DNA of 58,123 nt. Origin: Microbacterium terregens (GTDB lineage Bacteria > Pseudomonadota > Alphaproteobacteria > Sphingomonadales > Sphingomonadaceae). Shown piece after piece: positions 33,242 through 42,248 of this stretch. The notes beneath the pieces were generated by a model. It was not told the origin of the DNA and did no database searches. It was given only the letters and a program-made list of their open reading frames with translations. Position numbers and translations under genes: made by a program. The DNA is taken from NCBI RefSeq assembly GCF_027922045.1, contig NZ_BSEX01000001.1, forward strand, positions 137,811-195,933. The letters run 5' to 3'. The first letter of the stretch is position 1. The number at the start of each line of letters is the position of its first letter.

Positions 33242-35920
33242 TCAGAAGGTGATGCTCGCACCCAGCGAAAAGATGCGGCCGAGGCGATAGCTGTTGATGT
33301 CGACTCGCTGGCCGTCGGCGAAGCTCTGCGACTCGCGATAGCGGGTGCCGGTCAGGTTGCGGACCTCCGCCTTCACCTCGATGGCCTTGCCGGCAACCTC
33401 GATGCCCTGCCGGCCCACCACGTCCAGGCGGATGCCGGGACGCTCCACCAGGTCGGGAAGACGCACGCCGCCGCCGCCGCCCACGGGACCTCGGTTGGTG
33501 ACGCGATCGCTCGCGTAGTTGAACAGCACCGTCAGCTGGGACAGCCGCTCGGTATCCTCGATGCCGAACTGCAGGTTCACCAGATGGTCCGACTGGCCCA
33601 CCAGCGGCGCACCGTCCTGGAACAGCACGTTGGCCGGGCGGAGCACCGGCTCGGTACCCGACTGGAGCGGGCTTGCGATTAGGCTGTCGTCGGCTTTGAT
33701 CTTGGAGTCGGTGTAGGTGTAGTTGGCGATCAGCACGAGCCGGCGGGTCGCGAAGAAATCCCCGCCGAGGCTGGCGAGCGGCACGTACTTCTGGAACTCG
33801 ACCTCGCCGCCGAACAGCCGTGCGGACGGAGCGTTGGCAAAGCCCGTCTGGAGCGTGTCCGTGCCTGCGGGGAAGAACGCCACGGCCTCGATCGGATCGT
33901 CGATCTTCTTGTAGAAGCCGGCAAGCGAAAGCCGCTGATCGCGCGCGAAATACCATTCGAAGCGCGCTTCGCCGTTGTAGAGCTGCGAGTCCTTCAGGAA
34001 CACGTTGCCGAAGAACAGGCGGTCGCTTTCGAAATCCTGGTAGAGCTGGGGCGCGAGTTCGCGGAACTGCGGCCGCGCGAGCGTCTTGGAGGCATGGAGC
34101 CGCAGCTGCATGTCCTCGGCGAAGTTCCAGGTGATCGTGGCGGCTGGCAGCCAGTAATCGTTGGCAAGCCGCGTGCCGGCGGCGCCGCCCGACGGCAGCA
34201 CCTCTTCCACCGCATCCTCGTAGCGGACGCCCAGCGTACCGCGCAGGCCGTCCAGGACTTCCGCTTCGGCCTGTGCATAGCCGGCATGGACGCGCAGGCT
34301 CGCGCTATAGGCGGCTGCGCCCTGCCCCGTGGAGGTGTTGCGCAGATAGATGCCGTTGGTGAGCACCGTATAGTCGGACAGCAGATAGTCCGGCCGTAGC
34401 TGCGAGATCACCGGATCGAGCGCGCCGTTGTTGGCGGCCGAATATTGGAAGGTGTAGCGCGTCGAGTCCCGGTCGGTGTCGTTGTACGCATAGCCCGCCG
34501 ACAGAATGATCTCCCGCGCCGCGGGGACCTTCCAGCTGACGTTCGCCTGGCCGGACCACAGGTCCTCGTCGAGCTCGCTGAAGGCGACGCTGGCGGACTG
34601 GAGCCCGGACAGGTTGTTGGTGTAGCGCTCCAGCCCCTCGTTGTACTGGTAGGTGAAGGCGCGCTCGTACGGCGCGTTGCGCTGCGTGTTGGCGTAGGCG
34701 CCGCGCAGGTCGAGCGAGACGTCGCCCAGCTTGAACTCGCCGACGACCTGGCTGTCGATCAGCTGCCGCTCGAACCAGTTGGTGTTCTGGGTGATGAAGG
34801 GATCGATGCCGTTGGGCAGCGTCCCGATGTTCGCGGTCGAGCCGCGCGACAGCCGCCCCTGCTTCAGCGTGTCGTGGACATAGAGGTTGGTGAAGCGGAT
34901 GCGGTTCTCGCCGAACTCGGCGCCCAGCCCCAGCAACCCGTTCAGGATCGCGCGATTGTCGGTCAGCACGGTGTGGAAGTCGCGCAGCAGGATCGCGTCG
35001 GGGCTGTCGGTAACCTGCTGGACCGCGTCGCGGGTGCGCCAGGTGTTGCTGAAGCCCGCCGCCGCGATCACGCCGATGCGCGTGGCGCCGACATCCTTGG
35101 CCGTGCCGAAGCTCATCTCGGCGGAATAATTCGCCGGAAGCTGCGCATTCTCCTGAAGCAGCGTCGTGGGCGCGTTCGACATCTGGGTGAGTTGCGCCGG
35201 CGTCAGCGAGGTGCCGTCCGCACCTGCACCGTTGACGAAGCCCGGCACGTCGCGCTCGCCGCTGTCGAACCCGGTCCAGTCGTAGCGGCCGCCATCATAG
35301 ACGTAGCCGAGTTCGCTGGTCGTGACCGTGTCGGCGCTGAGCGAGCCGCCGATCTGAAGGAAGGTCTCCTCGGGGACGGCGCGGGTGGTCAGGTTCACCA
35401 CGCCGCCGCCGAACTCGCCGGGATAGTTCACGGAATAGCTCTTCTGCACCAGCGCAGAGGCGATGACGTTGGTGGGGAAGATGTCGAGCGGCACCACGCG
35501 GCGCAGCGGCTCGGGACTGGGCAGCGGAGACCCGTTGAGCAGCGACGAAGAATAGCGGTCACCCAGACCGCGGACATAGACGAAGCCGTTGCCCACGACC
35601 GAAAGGCCGGTCACCCGCTGCAGCGCGCCGGCGATGTCGCCTTCCCCGGTCCGCGCGATGTCGGCGGTGGAAAGGACGTTCACGACCTGCGGGGTCGCGC
35701 GGACTGCGTCGGGAATGTTGCGGCCGACCACCACGATCTCGCCGCCCATGTCCGCGCCCGGCGTCGACACGTCGACCTCCGGTTCGGCGGGCGCACCCGC
35801 GTCCGGGGAGACGGTGGTTCCGGCCGGCGGGGTCGCAGGCGTGGTGGTGGTCTGCGCCTGAACCGGCAGCGCCCAGGCTGTCGAGGCGAGCAGAGTGGTC
35901 AGGAACACGGTCTTCTTCAT
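33242..35920 (-). CDS. TonB-dependent outer-membrane receptor (phosphate-regulated operon)
   Basis: This 892-residue receptor has a signal peptide (MKKTVFLTTLLASTAWALPVQAQ), a TonB-box-like EIVVVGRN after an acidic linker, a plug domain with GDIAGALQRVTGLSVVGNGFVYVRGLGDRYSSSLLNGSPLPSPEP, and a long beta-barrel ending in an aromatic residue (SLGASITF). The start is 69 bases after the upstream beta-helix lipoprotein gene, on the same strand, so both should be expressed from the Pho-box promoter. The ligand is unknown; a phosphorus compound is inferred only from regulation. Confidence 0.93.
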   Translation of the reverse strand: MKKTVFLTTLLASTAWALPVQAQTTTTPATPPAGTTVSPDAGAPAEPEVDVSTPGADMGGEIVVVGRNIPDAVRATPQVVNVLSTADIARTGEGDIAGALQRVTGLSVVGNGFVYVRGLGDRYSSSLLNGSPLPSPEPLRRVVPLDIFPTNVIASALVQKSYSVNYPGEFGGGVVNLTTRAVPEETFLQIGGSLSADTVTTSELGYVYDGGRYDWTGFDSGERDVPGFVNGAGADGTSLTPAQLTQMSNAPTTLLQENAQLPANYSAEMSFGTAKDVGATRIGVIAAAGFSNTWRTRDAVQQVTDSPDAILLRDFHTVLTDNRAILNGLLGLGAEFGENRIRFTNLYVHDTLKQGRLSRGSTANIGTLPNGIDPFITQNTNWFERQLIDSQVVGEFKLGDVSLDLRGAYANTQRNAPYERAFTYQYNEGLERYTNNLSGLQSASVAFSELDEDLWSGQANVSWKVPAAREIILSAGYAYNDTDRDSTRYTFQYSAANNGALDPVISQLRPDYLLSDYTVLTNGIYLRNTSTGQGAAAYSASLRVHAGYAQAEAEVLDGLRGTLGVRYEDAVEEVLPSGGAAGTRLANDYWLPAATITWNFAEDMQLRLHASKTLARPQFRELAPQLYQDFESDRLFFGNVFLKDSQLYNGEARFEWYFARDQRLSLAGFYKKIDDPIEAVAFFPAGTDTLQTGFANAPSARLFGGEVEFQKYVPLASLGGDFFATRRLVLIANYTYTDSKIKADDSLIASPLQSGTEPVLRPANVLFQDGAPLVGQSDHLVNLQFGIEDTERLSQLTVLFNYASDRVTNRGPVGGGGGVRLPDLVERPGIRLDVVGRQGIEVAGKAIEVKAEVRNLTGTRYRESQSFADGQRVDINSYRLGRIFSLGASITF

Positions 35921-35989
35921 GGCTGCTGCCCCGGCGGTCTGGTCAGGAAATGTGGGGCGGAGGACGCGAACGTCCCCCGCCCATCGGTC

Positions 35990-37570
35990 TTAGTTGGGAA
36001 GCGCGGTGCAGCTGGCGCTGGTCGCGAATGCCGCCCGGTTCGAGCTGCAGGTCCAACCGCGGTACCAGGTGTCGTTCGCACCATTCACCGCGCCGACGTA
36101 GCTGGTCTTCACCAGGAAGCTGGTGCCCGTCGGGTTGAGGGTGGAGGCGTCGAACGGCGTCGCCGAAAGCGCGGCACCGGCCGGGAAGTAGGTGTTGGAC
36201 AGCAGGCCCGAACCATTCTCCAGGTTGTTCGTGCCGGCCGTGAACACCGCGCGCTGTTCGGCGCTGGTGACGGTGATGTTGTTGACGGTGGTCTCCGCAT
36301 AGGGGTTCGCACAGCCGAACAGCACCGAGTCGAACATCGGCGGACCCTGATCCTCGAGCGCCGGGTTGGCCGGGCGGATCGTGGTCTTGCCGCTGGCATC
36401 GGCGCCCGCGACGATGTTCAGGCAGGCGACCGGGCTGACGACGATGCCGTTGACGAAGCGTGCGTCGGCACCACCGCGGATACGGATCGCCGCGTTCACG
36501 CCGCTCGACGTATGCACGAAGGTGAAGTTGGCGAGATTGTAGCGCTGGCGCGGCAGCACGTCCTCGTTGCCGTTGGAGTCGATCTCCGTCGCGTAGGTGT
36601 CGCTCTGCGTGTTGTTCGGCTTCTGGATCGCGAGCAGGAACTGGACGAAGCCCTGCCAACCCACATCGGTATCCAGGCCGTCGTCATCGGCGCCGGTCAT
36701 CACCAGGTAGCGCAGGTTGGTGCGGCCGCCGAAGATCTCGATGCCGTCGTCCGAGCTGTTGTGGACCTGGACGTGGTCGATGGCGGTGCCCGAACCGGTG
36801 CCGCCCAGCGTCAGGCCCTGCAGTTCATTATTCGGGCTGATGATCGTGCCCGAGTAGCGGATCTGGACGTAGCGGATGGTGCCGCTGTTGTCGGTGGGCG
36901 TCGCGCCGCCATACAGCGCGGTGCTGGTGCCTTCGACGACGTTCTCGCACTGCGCCGAACCCGGCGAGACGGTGGCGTTGCAGTTCGAGATCGGCGCGCG
37001 GCCGGCGAGAATGATGCCGCCCCACAGCCCCTGCGTCTCGTCGGTCACTTCGCCGGTCAGGTTCTGCTGCGCGGTGAAGATGATCGGCTGGGTCTCGGTG
37101 CCCTCGGCAACCAGCCGCGAGCCGCGGTTCACCACCAGGAAGTCGTTGTCGCCGTCGGCCTTTGCATAGACGATCGCGCCCGGCGCGATGGTCAGCGTCG
37201 CGCTGACGCCGCCCGGAGCGTTGCCTGCACCGCCGATGTCGACGCCCACGTCGACGCGGCCGTTCATCTCATAGGCGACGCCTGCGACCTTCGGCAGCGA
37301 CAGCGCCGAGGTGATCTGCGACGGCAGGCGGCAGCTGCGATAGTTGCCGATGACGCCGACGTTGCTGGTGCCGGTCGGGCAGTCCGCGGCCGGCGTGCCG
37401 GGCGTCGGGGTCGGCGTGGGCTGAGGGGTCGGCGTCGGGGTCGGCGTTCCCGGGATCACTACGGTGCCTTCGCCAGGCGATGCCACACTCGAGGAACCGT
37501 CGCAGCCGGCCAGCGCCACCGCGGCGCAGCTCGTCAGCAGGATCAGGCTCATGCGCTTCAGGTCGGCCAT
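35990..37570 (-). CDS. Surface lipoprotein with predicted beta-helix, partner of the TonB receptor
   Basis: This 526-residue lipoprotein has a signal peptide ending in the lipobox VALAGC, then a Pro-Thr linker (TPTPTPQPTPTPTPGTP), then a domain with repeated short strands typical of right-handed parallel beta-helices (for example GTIRYVQIRYSGTII, TAIDHVQVHNSSDDGIEIFGG, NLRYLVMTGADDDGLDTDVGWQGFVQ). Paired cysteines lie near the C-terminus (GWTCSS, ASCTALPN). The start at ATG 37570 has a GGAG site; the longer open frame upstream is not credible. Its role is likely substrate capture for the adjacent receptor. Confidence 0.88.
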   Translation of the reverse strand: MADLKRMSLILLTSCAAVALAGCDGSSSVASPGEGTVVIPGTPTPTPTPQPTPTPTPGTPAADCPTGTSNVGVIGNYRSCRLPSQITSALSLPKVAGVAYEMNGRVDVGVDIGGAGNAPGGVSATLTIAPGAIVYAKADGDNDFLVVNRGSRLVAEGTETQPIIFTAQQNLTGEVTDETQGLWGGIILAGRAPISNCNATVSPGSAQCENVVEGTSTALYGGATPTDNSGTIRYVQIRYSGTIISPNNELQGLTLGGTGSGTAIDHVQVHNSSDDGIEIFGGRTNLRYLVMTGADDDGLDTDVGWQGFVQFLLAIQKPNNTQSDTYATEIDSNGNEDVLPRQRYNLANFTFVHTSSGVNAAIRIRGGADARFVNGIVVSPVACLNIVAGADASGKTTIRPANPALEDQGPPMFDSVLFGCANPYAETTVNNITVTSAEQRAVFTAGTNNLENGSGLLSNTYFPAGAALSATPFDASTLNPTGTSFLVKTSYVGAVNGANDTWYRGWTCSSNRAAFATSASCTALPN

Positions 37571-37704
37571 GAAATCTCCGTTCCGGGAAAAACCCCGGGG
37601 CTTGCAGGACAGGCGCGACCGATCGGAGGACGTTCCCCCATCGGCCTCGGCGGCCCTCCTAGGCAGCGGAGGTGACACGTTGATGCGATTCCGGAGACAA
37701 CGCG

Positions 37705-37733
37705 GTGACGGGAACGTTACAGAAGCGTGACAA
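37705..37733 (-). promoter_or_regulatory. Pho box: three 7-base repeats at 11-base period
   Basis: On the minus strand TTGTCAC (37733-37727), CTGTAAC (37722-37716), CCGTCAC (37711-37705), each separated by 4 bases. This is the PhoB-binding arrangement (consensus CTGTCAT, N4, CTGTCAT). Orientation favours the lipoprotein-TonB receptor operon, whose start is about 135 bases downstream. The cytochrome gene diverges on the other side. Confidence 0.75.
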
Positions 37734-37870
37734 GCCGGCCGGGCCGCCAGGGATCCCTCGCCACGCGCTTTGCGACTCCCTATGGCTGCGCAATGAGCGG
37801 TTTTCGTCGCACCGACAGCGCGCAGAAATGGCACACCGGAGAGCACGGCCGGCGAGCCGCCGGTCGCCGC

Positions 37871-38332
37871 ATGCTGCCCCGGTGGATCGCGATCGCCGTG
37901 CTCGCCGTCCCCGCCGCCTGTGACGGGTCCAGCAGCGATCCGCGCCGGGCGGACGCGCGATCCCGCGCCCCTCTTGTCGAGCGGCTCGCGCAAGCAGACG
38001 TCGCGCAGGGCCGGCGGCTGTTCCGCCAGTGCGCCGCCTGCCACACCGTTGCTCCGGGCGGCGGCGATCGTAACGGACCGAACCTTCACGGAGTCGTGGG
38101 ACGCCCGGTCGCTGCCGGCAGTCGCCGCTTCGGCTACACCGCCGCACTGGAGGCAATCGGCGGGATCTGGACGCCCGAGCGTCTGGACGCCTGGCTCCAG
38201 AACCCACAGCGGTTCGCACCGGGCACTTCGATGATCTATGCAGGGATGCCGAACGGCGTGGACCGCGCCGACGTGATCGCGTTCCTGCGGCAACAGGCCC
38301 CCACGGCTGAACAGGGTGCGGCCGCGGACTGA
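37871..38332 (+). CDS. Mono-haem cytochrome c lipoprotein
   Basis: This class I cytochrome c of about 153 residues has a lipoprotein signal (MLPRWIAIAVLAVPAAC) followed by haem motif CAACH in a domain with LHGVVGRPVAAGSRRFGYTAALEAIGGIWTPERLDAWLQNP and a probable axial methionine in MIYAGMP. Longer starts at 37793 and 37727 are open but would hide the lipobox, so ATG 37871 is preferred. It may accept electrons from bc1 or the nearby PQQ dehydrogenase, which is an inference. Confidence 0.8.
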   Translation: MLPRWIAIAVLAVPAACDGSSSDPRRADARSRAPLVERLAQADVAQGRRLFRQCAACHTVAPGGGDRNGPNLHGVVGRPVAAGSRRFGYTAALEAIGGIWTPERLDAWLQNPQRFAPGTSMIYAGMPNGVDRADVIAFLRQQAPTAEQGAAAD

Positions 38333-38637
38333 GCGGCAGCAACAGCCCGGGCCAAAGAACCTGTTCGGCCGTTCTGCGCCCCCTTTTGATGCTCCCGGCC
38401 GACGCGCCTGAATGGGGGGCGCACGCTGCTTATCGCGCCGGTTGCTTCGGTTCTCAGGAAGCATCGCCCCAGACTTCGACGCCGTTCCGACGCTGGTAGA
38501 CGACCCACCGGCCCGAGCCTGAGACCGCATATATAATAAGACAAGTATGCTTGAACCGGTGGCAGCAGCAGCGTAGTATCCGACAAGAACCGGCGGAGGC
38601 CCCTGACCGACACGCCGGGAGTTCAGGAGAGTGTTTC
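38333..38637. other. 305-base intergenic region upstream of the second TonB receptor
   Basis: No gene recognised. The central part contains an AT-rich island (CATATATAATAAG, 38528-38540), unusual in this GC-rich DNA, immediately upstream of the predicted receptor promoter. Confidence 0.5.
38551..38579 (+). promoter_or_regulatory. Sigma-70-type promoter of the TonB receptor at 38638
   Basis: TTGAAC (38551-38556), 17-base spacer, TAGTAT (38574-38579), leaving about 50 bases of leader to the ATG at 38638. A second AT-rich element, TATAATAAG, lies just upstream and may be an alternative -10. Confidence 0.65.
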
Positions 38638-41418
38638 ATGCGCAGGATTCCCGCGTTTACCGCGTCCGTGATCGCCCTTGCCATTGCCGGCCACGCCCAT
38701 GCCCAGGCGGCGCAGGAAGGGACCACGCCAGCCAACGGCCAGGATGGCGCCGCTGCAGGCACAGCCCAGTCGACGGCCGGCTCGCCCGCCGAGGCCCCGG
38801 ACCAGGCGGGTGATGCGACTGCCGCCGACGATGGTTCCGAAATCGTCGTCACCGGTATCCGCGCCAGCCTCGCCCGCGCGGCCGAGATCAAGCGGACGGC
38901 AGCCCAGGTCGTGGATTCAATCGTCGCCCAGGACATCGGCAAGTTCCCCGATCCCACGACTGCCGCCGCGCTTCAGCGCGTGCCGGGCGTCCAGGTGACG
39001 GTGGGCGGCAACAACGAGATCCAGAACCCGCTAATCCGCGGCCTCGGCGACATTCTCACCACGCTCGACGGACGTGAAATCTTCACGTCCGATGGACGCA
39101 CCTTCGCTTTCCAGGATCTGCCGGCCGAGGCGATCGCGCGGCTGGACGTCTATAAGTCGAACACCGCGAACCTGATCGAGGGCGGCGTCGCCGGTACCAT
39201 CGACCTGCGCCTCAACAAGCCGTTCAACTATACCGAGCCGACGATCGCGATCAGCGGCAAGCTCAACTACCCGTCCAACGTGGAGAAGCTGGGGCCGCAG
39301 GTGAGCTTCCTTGCCACCGATCGCTGGGACACCAGCATCGGCGAGATCGGGGCGCTGCTCAACGTCTCCTGGTACGACATCCCGTTCAACCGCCCGTACA
39401 ACTATGTGGCGGAGCGGCGTGCCGGCAGCGGCAGCAGCGAAGGCATTCTGCTGCCGATCTCGACGGGCGGCCTCAACGAATACGGCCGCTACCAGCGCCC
39501 CCAGGCCAACGGCTCGATCCAGTGGCAGGCGACACCCAGCCTCGAGATCTACATCGACGGCCTCTATTCGGCCTACCGCAGCAAGTTCTCGACCGGCTTC
39601 TACGAGTATCGGCTGGGAACGGCGGAGAGCGTCTCCAACATCGTGCGCAGCGACAACTGCTTTACGGCGAACGTCGGGCCGGACGGCTTCAACCCGAACG
39701 CCACCACCGACCCCACGCAGATCACGCAGCAGCAGCTGTGCGGCTTCACTTCCGCCACGTTCAACAACCTGGAGGCGTTCAGCTCCACCCAGGCGCACAA
39801 CAATCGCACCGACACCTGGCTCGCGGCAGGCGGCTTCCGCTTCGACCGCGACCGGCTGAAGGCGAACGTCGACGTCAGCTACGAACGTTCGATCGTCAAC
39901 AACGAGAACTTCATCGTCGACATCGGCAAGCGGGTGCCGGAGGCGACGCTCGCGTTGGTGAATGACGATCAGACCGCGACGATCACCGCGCCGGGCAACC
40001 CCATGGCGGATGCACGCGGCCTCACCTTCATCAACGCCCTGTTCCAGGACTATGTGCGCTCCAGCGGCGGCCTGTTCGCGGTCAAGGGCGATGCGACGTA
40101 CGAGACCGATACGATCCTGAAGACGATCGAGGTCGGCGCCCGCTATGCCGATCGCAGCGCCCGCTTCCAGCAGGTCCAGCTGGGCGTCGCGCCGCCGGGA
40201 GGCTCGTTCGCGACGCCGATCACGGCGATCGACCTGCCGTTGGAGCGCGCGCCGGGCATTCCGCAGATCAACAACGGGGCCCCCTTCCTGCTCCCCTCCC
40301 GCGACTATCTGCTGTCGGATTCCGGCCAGGCCACCATCCGGGACTTCTTCGGCGCGCCGGATGGCCAGCCTGCATTCGACCCCACGCGTGAGTTCAATGT
40401 CGGGGAGAATAGCTACGCCGGCTATGTCCAGGCAGGGTACGAAGTGCCGTTCGGCAGCGGCCCGGTGGTTCTCGATGGCAAGCTCGGCGTCCGGTACACG
40501 CGCACGGACCGGGACATCACCGGCACCGGCGTCGTCAGCGGCTCGCCGGTGACGACCACCAGCTCGAACAGCGACACGGATTGGCTGCCCAACGCCAGCG
40601 CGCGACTGCAGCTCGGCGGCGGGCTCCAGCTACGCGCTACCTATGCACGCACCATCGCGCGGCCGAGCTTCGCCTCGCTCAACCCGGGCCTCAACTACAT
40701 CGTCTCGACGAACCCTAACATCCGCAACAGCGGCTCCGGCGGCAATCCGGACCTGCGCCCGCAGAAGTCGGACAGCTTCGACGCGACCTTCGAATATTAT
40801 TGGAATGACGGGTATTTCGCGATCGCCGGCTACTACCGCGACATCAGCGATCGGGTCGTCAACGGCGTGACCGCCGAAGAGATCGACGGCATCGTCTACA
40901 ACATCTCGCGCCCCCGCAACGTCGGCAGTGCCAAGCTGAAGGGCATCGAGGTCAGCGCCCAGACCTTCTTCTCGTTCCTGCCGGGCGACCTTGCCGGCTT
41001 CGGCGCCTTCGGCAACTTCACCCTCGCCGATTCCAAGATCGGGGGCGATGATCCGCTGGCAGGCTACACACTGCAAGGCGTGTCGAAGTATAACTTCAAC
41101 GCCGGCCTGCTGTACGATCGCAACGGCATCTCGGCCCGCGTGGTCTACACCTATCGCTCGAAGTACTTCGACGAGGACCGCTCGGGCGCGGGCGACGTCC
41201 GGCCGGTCGGCACGGAGACCTGGCTGAACTACGTCCGGCCCAACGGCCGCCTGGACTTCAGCCTGGGCTATGACATCAACAAGAACGTGACCCTGACGGT
41301 CGAGGGCAGCAACATCCTGCGGTCCCGCTATCGCAGCTACATCGACCAGGATTTCCTGTGGCGCGACACCCGCACCGACGACAGCCTCTACGCAGTCGGC
41401 GTGCGCACGCGCTTCTGA
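38638..41418 (+). CDS. TonB-dependent outer-membrane receptor
   Basis: This 926-residue receptor has a signal peptide (MRRIPAFTASVIALAIAGHAHAQ) and a low-complexity Ala/Gly/Asp spacer. A TonB-box-like EIVVTGIRASLARAAEIKRTA is typical of the sphingomonad/xanthomonad carbohydrate-type receptors. The plug has DIGKFPDPTTAAALQRVPGVQVTVGGNNEIQNPLIRG, and the beta-barrel ends in GVRTRF. The start at ATG 38638 follows AGGAGA. The ligand is unknown; no catabolic gene set is adjacent. Confidence 0.94.
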   Translation: MRRIPAFTASVIALAIAGHAHAQAAQEGTTPANGQDGAAAGTAQSTAGSPAEAPDQAGDATAADDGSEIVVTGIRASLARAAEIKRTAAQVVDSIVAQDIGKFPDPTTAAALQRVPGVQVTVGGNNEIQNPLIRGLGDILTTLDGREIFTSDGRTFAFQDLPAEAIARLDVYKSNTANLIEGGVAGTIDLRLNKPFNYTEPTIAISGKLNYPSNVEKLGPQVSFLATDRWDTSIGEIGALLNVSWYDIPFNRPYNYVAERRAGSGSSEGILLPISTGGLNEYGRYQRPQANGSIQWQATPSLEIYIDGLYSAYRSKFSTGFYEYRLGTAESVSNIVRSDNCFTANVGPDGFNPNATTDPTQITQQQLCGFTSATFNNLEAFSSTQAHNNRTDTWLAAGGFRFDRDRLKANVDVSYERSIVNNENFIVDIGKRVPEATLALVNDDQTATITAPGNPMADARGLTFINALFQDYVRSSGGLFAVKGDATYETDTILKTIEVGARYADRSARFQQVQLGVAPPGGSFATPITAIDLPLERAPGIPQINNGAPFLLPSRDYLLSDSGQATIRDFFGAPDGQPAFDPTREFNVGENSYAGYVQAGYEVPFGSGPVVLDGKLGVRYTRTDRDITGTGVVSGSPVTTTSSNSDTDWLPNASARLQLGGGLQLRATYARTIARPSFASLNPGLNYIVSTNPNIRNSGSGGNPDLRPQKSDSFDATFEYYWNDGYFAIAGYYRDISDRVVNGVTAEEIDGIVYNISRPRNVGSAKLKGIEVSAQTFFSFLPGDLAGFGAFGNFTLADSKIGGDDPLAGYTLQGVSKYNFNAGLLYDRNGISARVVYTYRSKYFDEDRSGAGDVRPVGTETWLNYVRPNGRLDFSLGYDINKNVTLTVEGSNILRSRYRSYIDQDFLWRDTRTDDSLYAVGVRTRF

Positions 41419-41428
41419 TGAGAGAAAC

Positions 41429-41457
41429 TCCGGCGCGCGAGCCTGTCGCGCGCCGGA
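41429..41457. terminator. Strong hairpin between convergent genes
   Basis: TCCGGCGCGCGA pairs perfectly with TCGCGCGCCGGA (12 base pairs, 5-base loop) between the TonB receptor and the glycine-zipper lipoprotein. No T-tract follows on either strand, so it may work as a weak bidirectional terminator or as a 3'-end stabiliser. Confidence 0.6.
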
Positions 41458-41467
41458 AGCCTTCTGC

Positions 41468-41863
41468 TTAGTCGCATTCGACGCTGTTGCGGTCGATCGC
41501 GCGTCCGCCCAGCGCACCCGCGCCCGCACCCAGGATGGTGCCGAGCGTCTTCGAGCCGCCCGGGGCGATGATGTTCCCGAGCACGCCGCCCGCCAGGCCG
41601 CCGATGATGGTCCCTTCGGTCCCGTCGTCGCGCTTGCAGTAATAGCGGCCGTCATTGCCCCGATAGATCCGGTCGTTTTCGGACAGGCGCCGTCGGCGCT
41701 CGCCCTCACGGCGGCGATCATCCCCGCGGCGGTAGTCTGACTGGCCATAACCGTTCTGGCTGTTGTAGCCGGGACGGCCATAGTCGTCCCCCATGCAGGC
41801 GCCCAACGGCAATGCGCAGGCCATGCCCACGGCGATCTTCAAGAGGGTGGTGTTCAAGATCAT
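41468..41863 (-). CDS. Glycine-zipper lipoprotein
   Basis: This 131-residue protein has a lipoprotein signal (lipobox PLGAC at about residue 23), a charged Arg/Asp/Gly/Tyr-rich linker and a C-terminal glycine-zipper membrane segment (GTIIGGLAGGVLGNIIAPGGSKTLGTILGAGAGALGGRAID). Such 2TM glycine-zipper lipoproteins are common envelope proteins; function is unknown. The start at ATG 41863 is preceded by AAGGGAG. Confidence 0.85.
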   Translation of the reverse strand: MILNTTLLKIAVGMACALPLGACMGDDYGRPGYNSQNGYGQSDYRRGDDRRREGERRRRLSENDRIYRGNDGRYYCKRDDGTEGTIIGGLAGGVLGNIIAPGGSKTLGTILGAGAGALGGRAIDRNSVECD

Positions 41864-42248
41864 GCTCCCTTTCCTCGGGGAAAATATCCAGGCGCGGCAG
41901 GGGATCTTACTCGGTCCGCCACCGCGTCTTCCCTGGCTAACCCCCAGCGCCCGGCTTTGGTTCATCGCGACGCGATGAGCCGAACCGCGGGCGACACCTA
42001 CCCCCCGATGAACAGTGCCCGGACCTTCCCCGAACGAACCTGAGCCGAAGATCGGAGGGCGTGCAGGACGCCAACCGCTCGCGCGGATCACCTTCTTGCG
42101 CAAGAATGGAGCCGGGCAGCGCAGTCCACGGGATAGTCCAGGGCGTGAAATTGTTCGGCAACAAGATACCGGCGAGCGCCCATTGCATCGGTGGGCGAGA
42201 GGTGCGCTAATCCAGCCAAGCGGGTGATCGCGGATGGAGCAGCACAAG
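41864..42248. other. 385-base intergenic region with a long dyad
   Basis: No convincing gene. It contains the promoters of the divergent glycine-zipper and PQQ-dehydrogenase genes and a near-perfect 14-base-pair hairpin at 41956-41984. Short open frames here have poor coding character. Confidence 0.5.
41956..41984. repeat. Long inverted repeat (possible operator or RNA hairpin)
   Basis: The core TCATCGCG-A-CGCGATGA is a perfect 8-base-pair dyad extended outward to about 14 base pairs with two G-U pairs. It lies in a divergent intergenic region, about 93 bases before the glycine-zipper start and 265 before the dehydrogenase start. No T-tract. Confidence 0.6.

Noticed and set aside
34445..37675. 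1076-residue open frame on the plus strand
   Set aside because: It is antisense to the TonB receptor and the lipoprotein. High-GC genes leave long open antisense frames; the sequence is rich in Arg, Gly, Asp and Val and has no domain.
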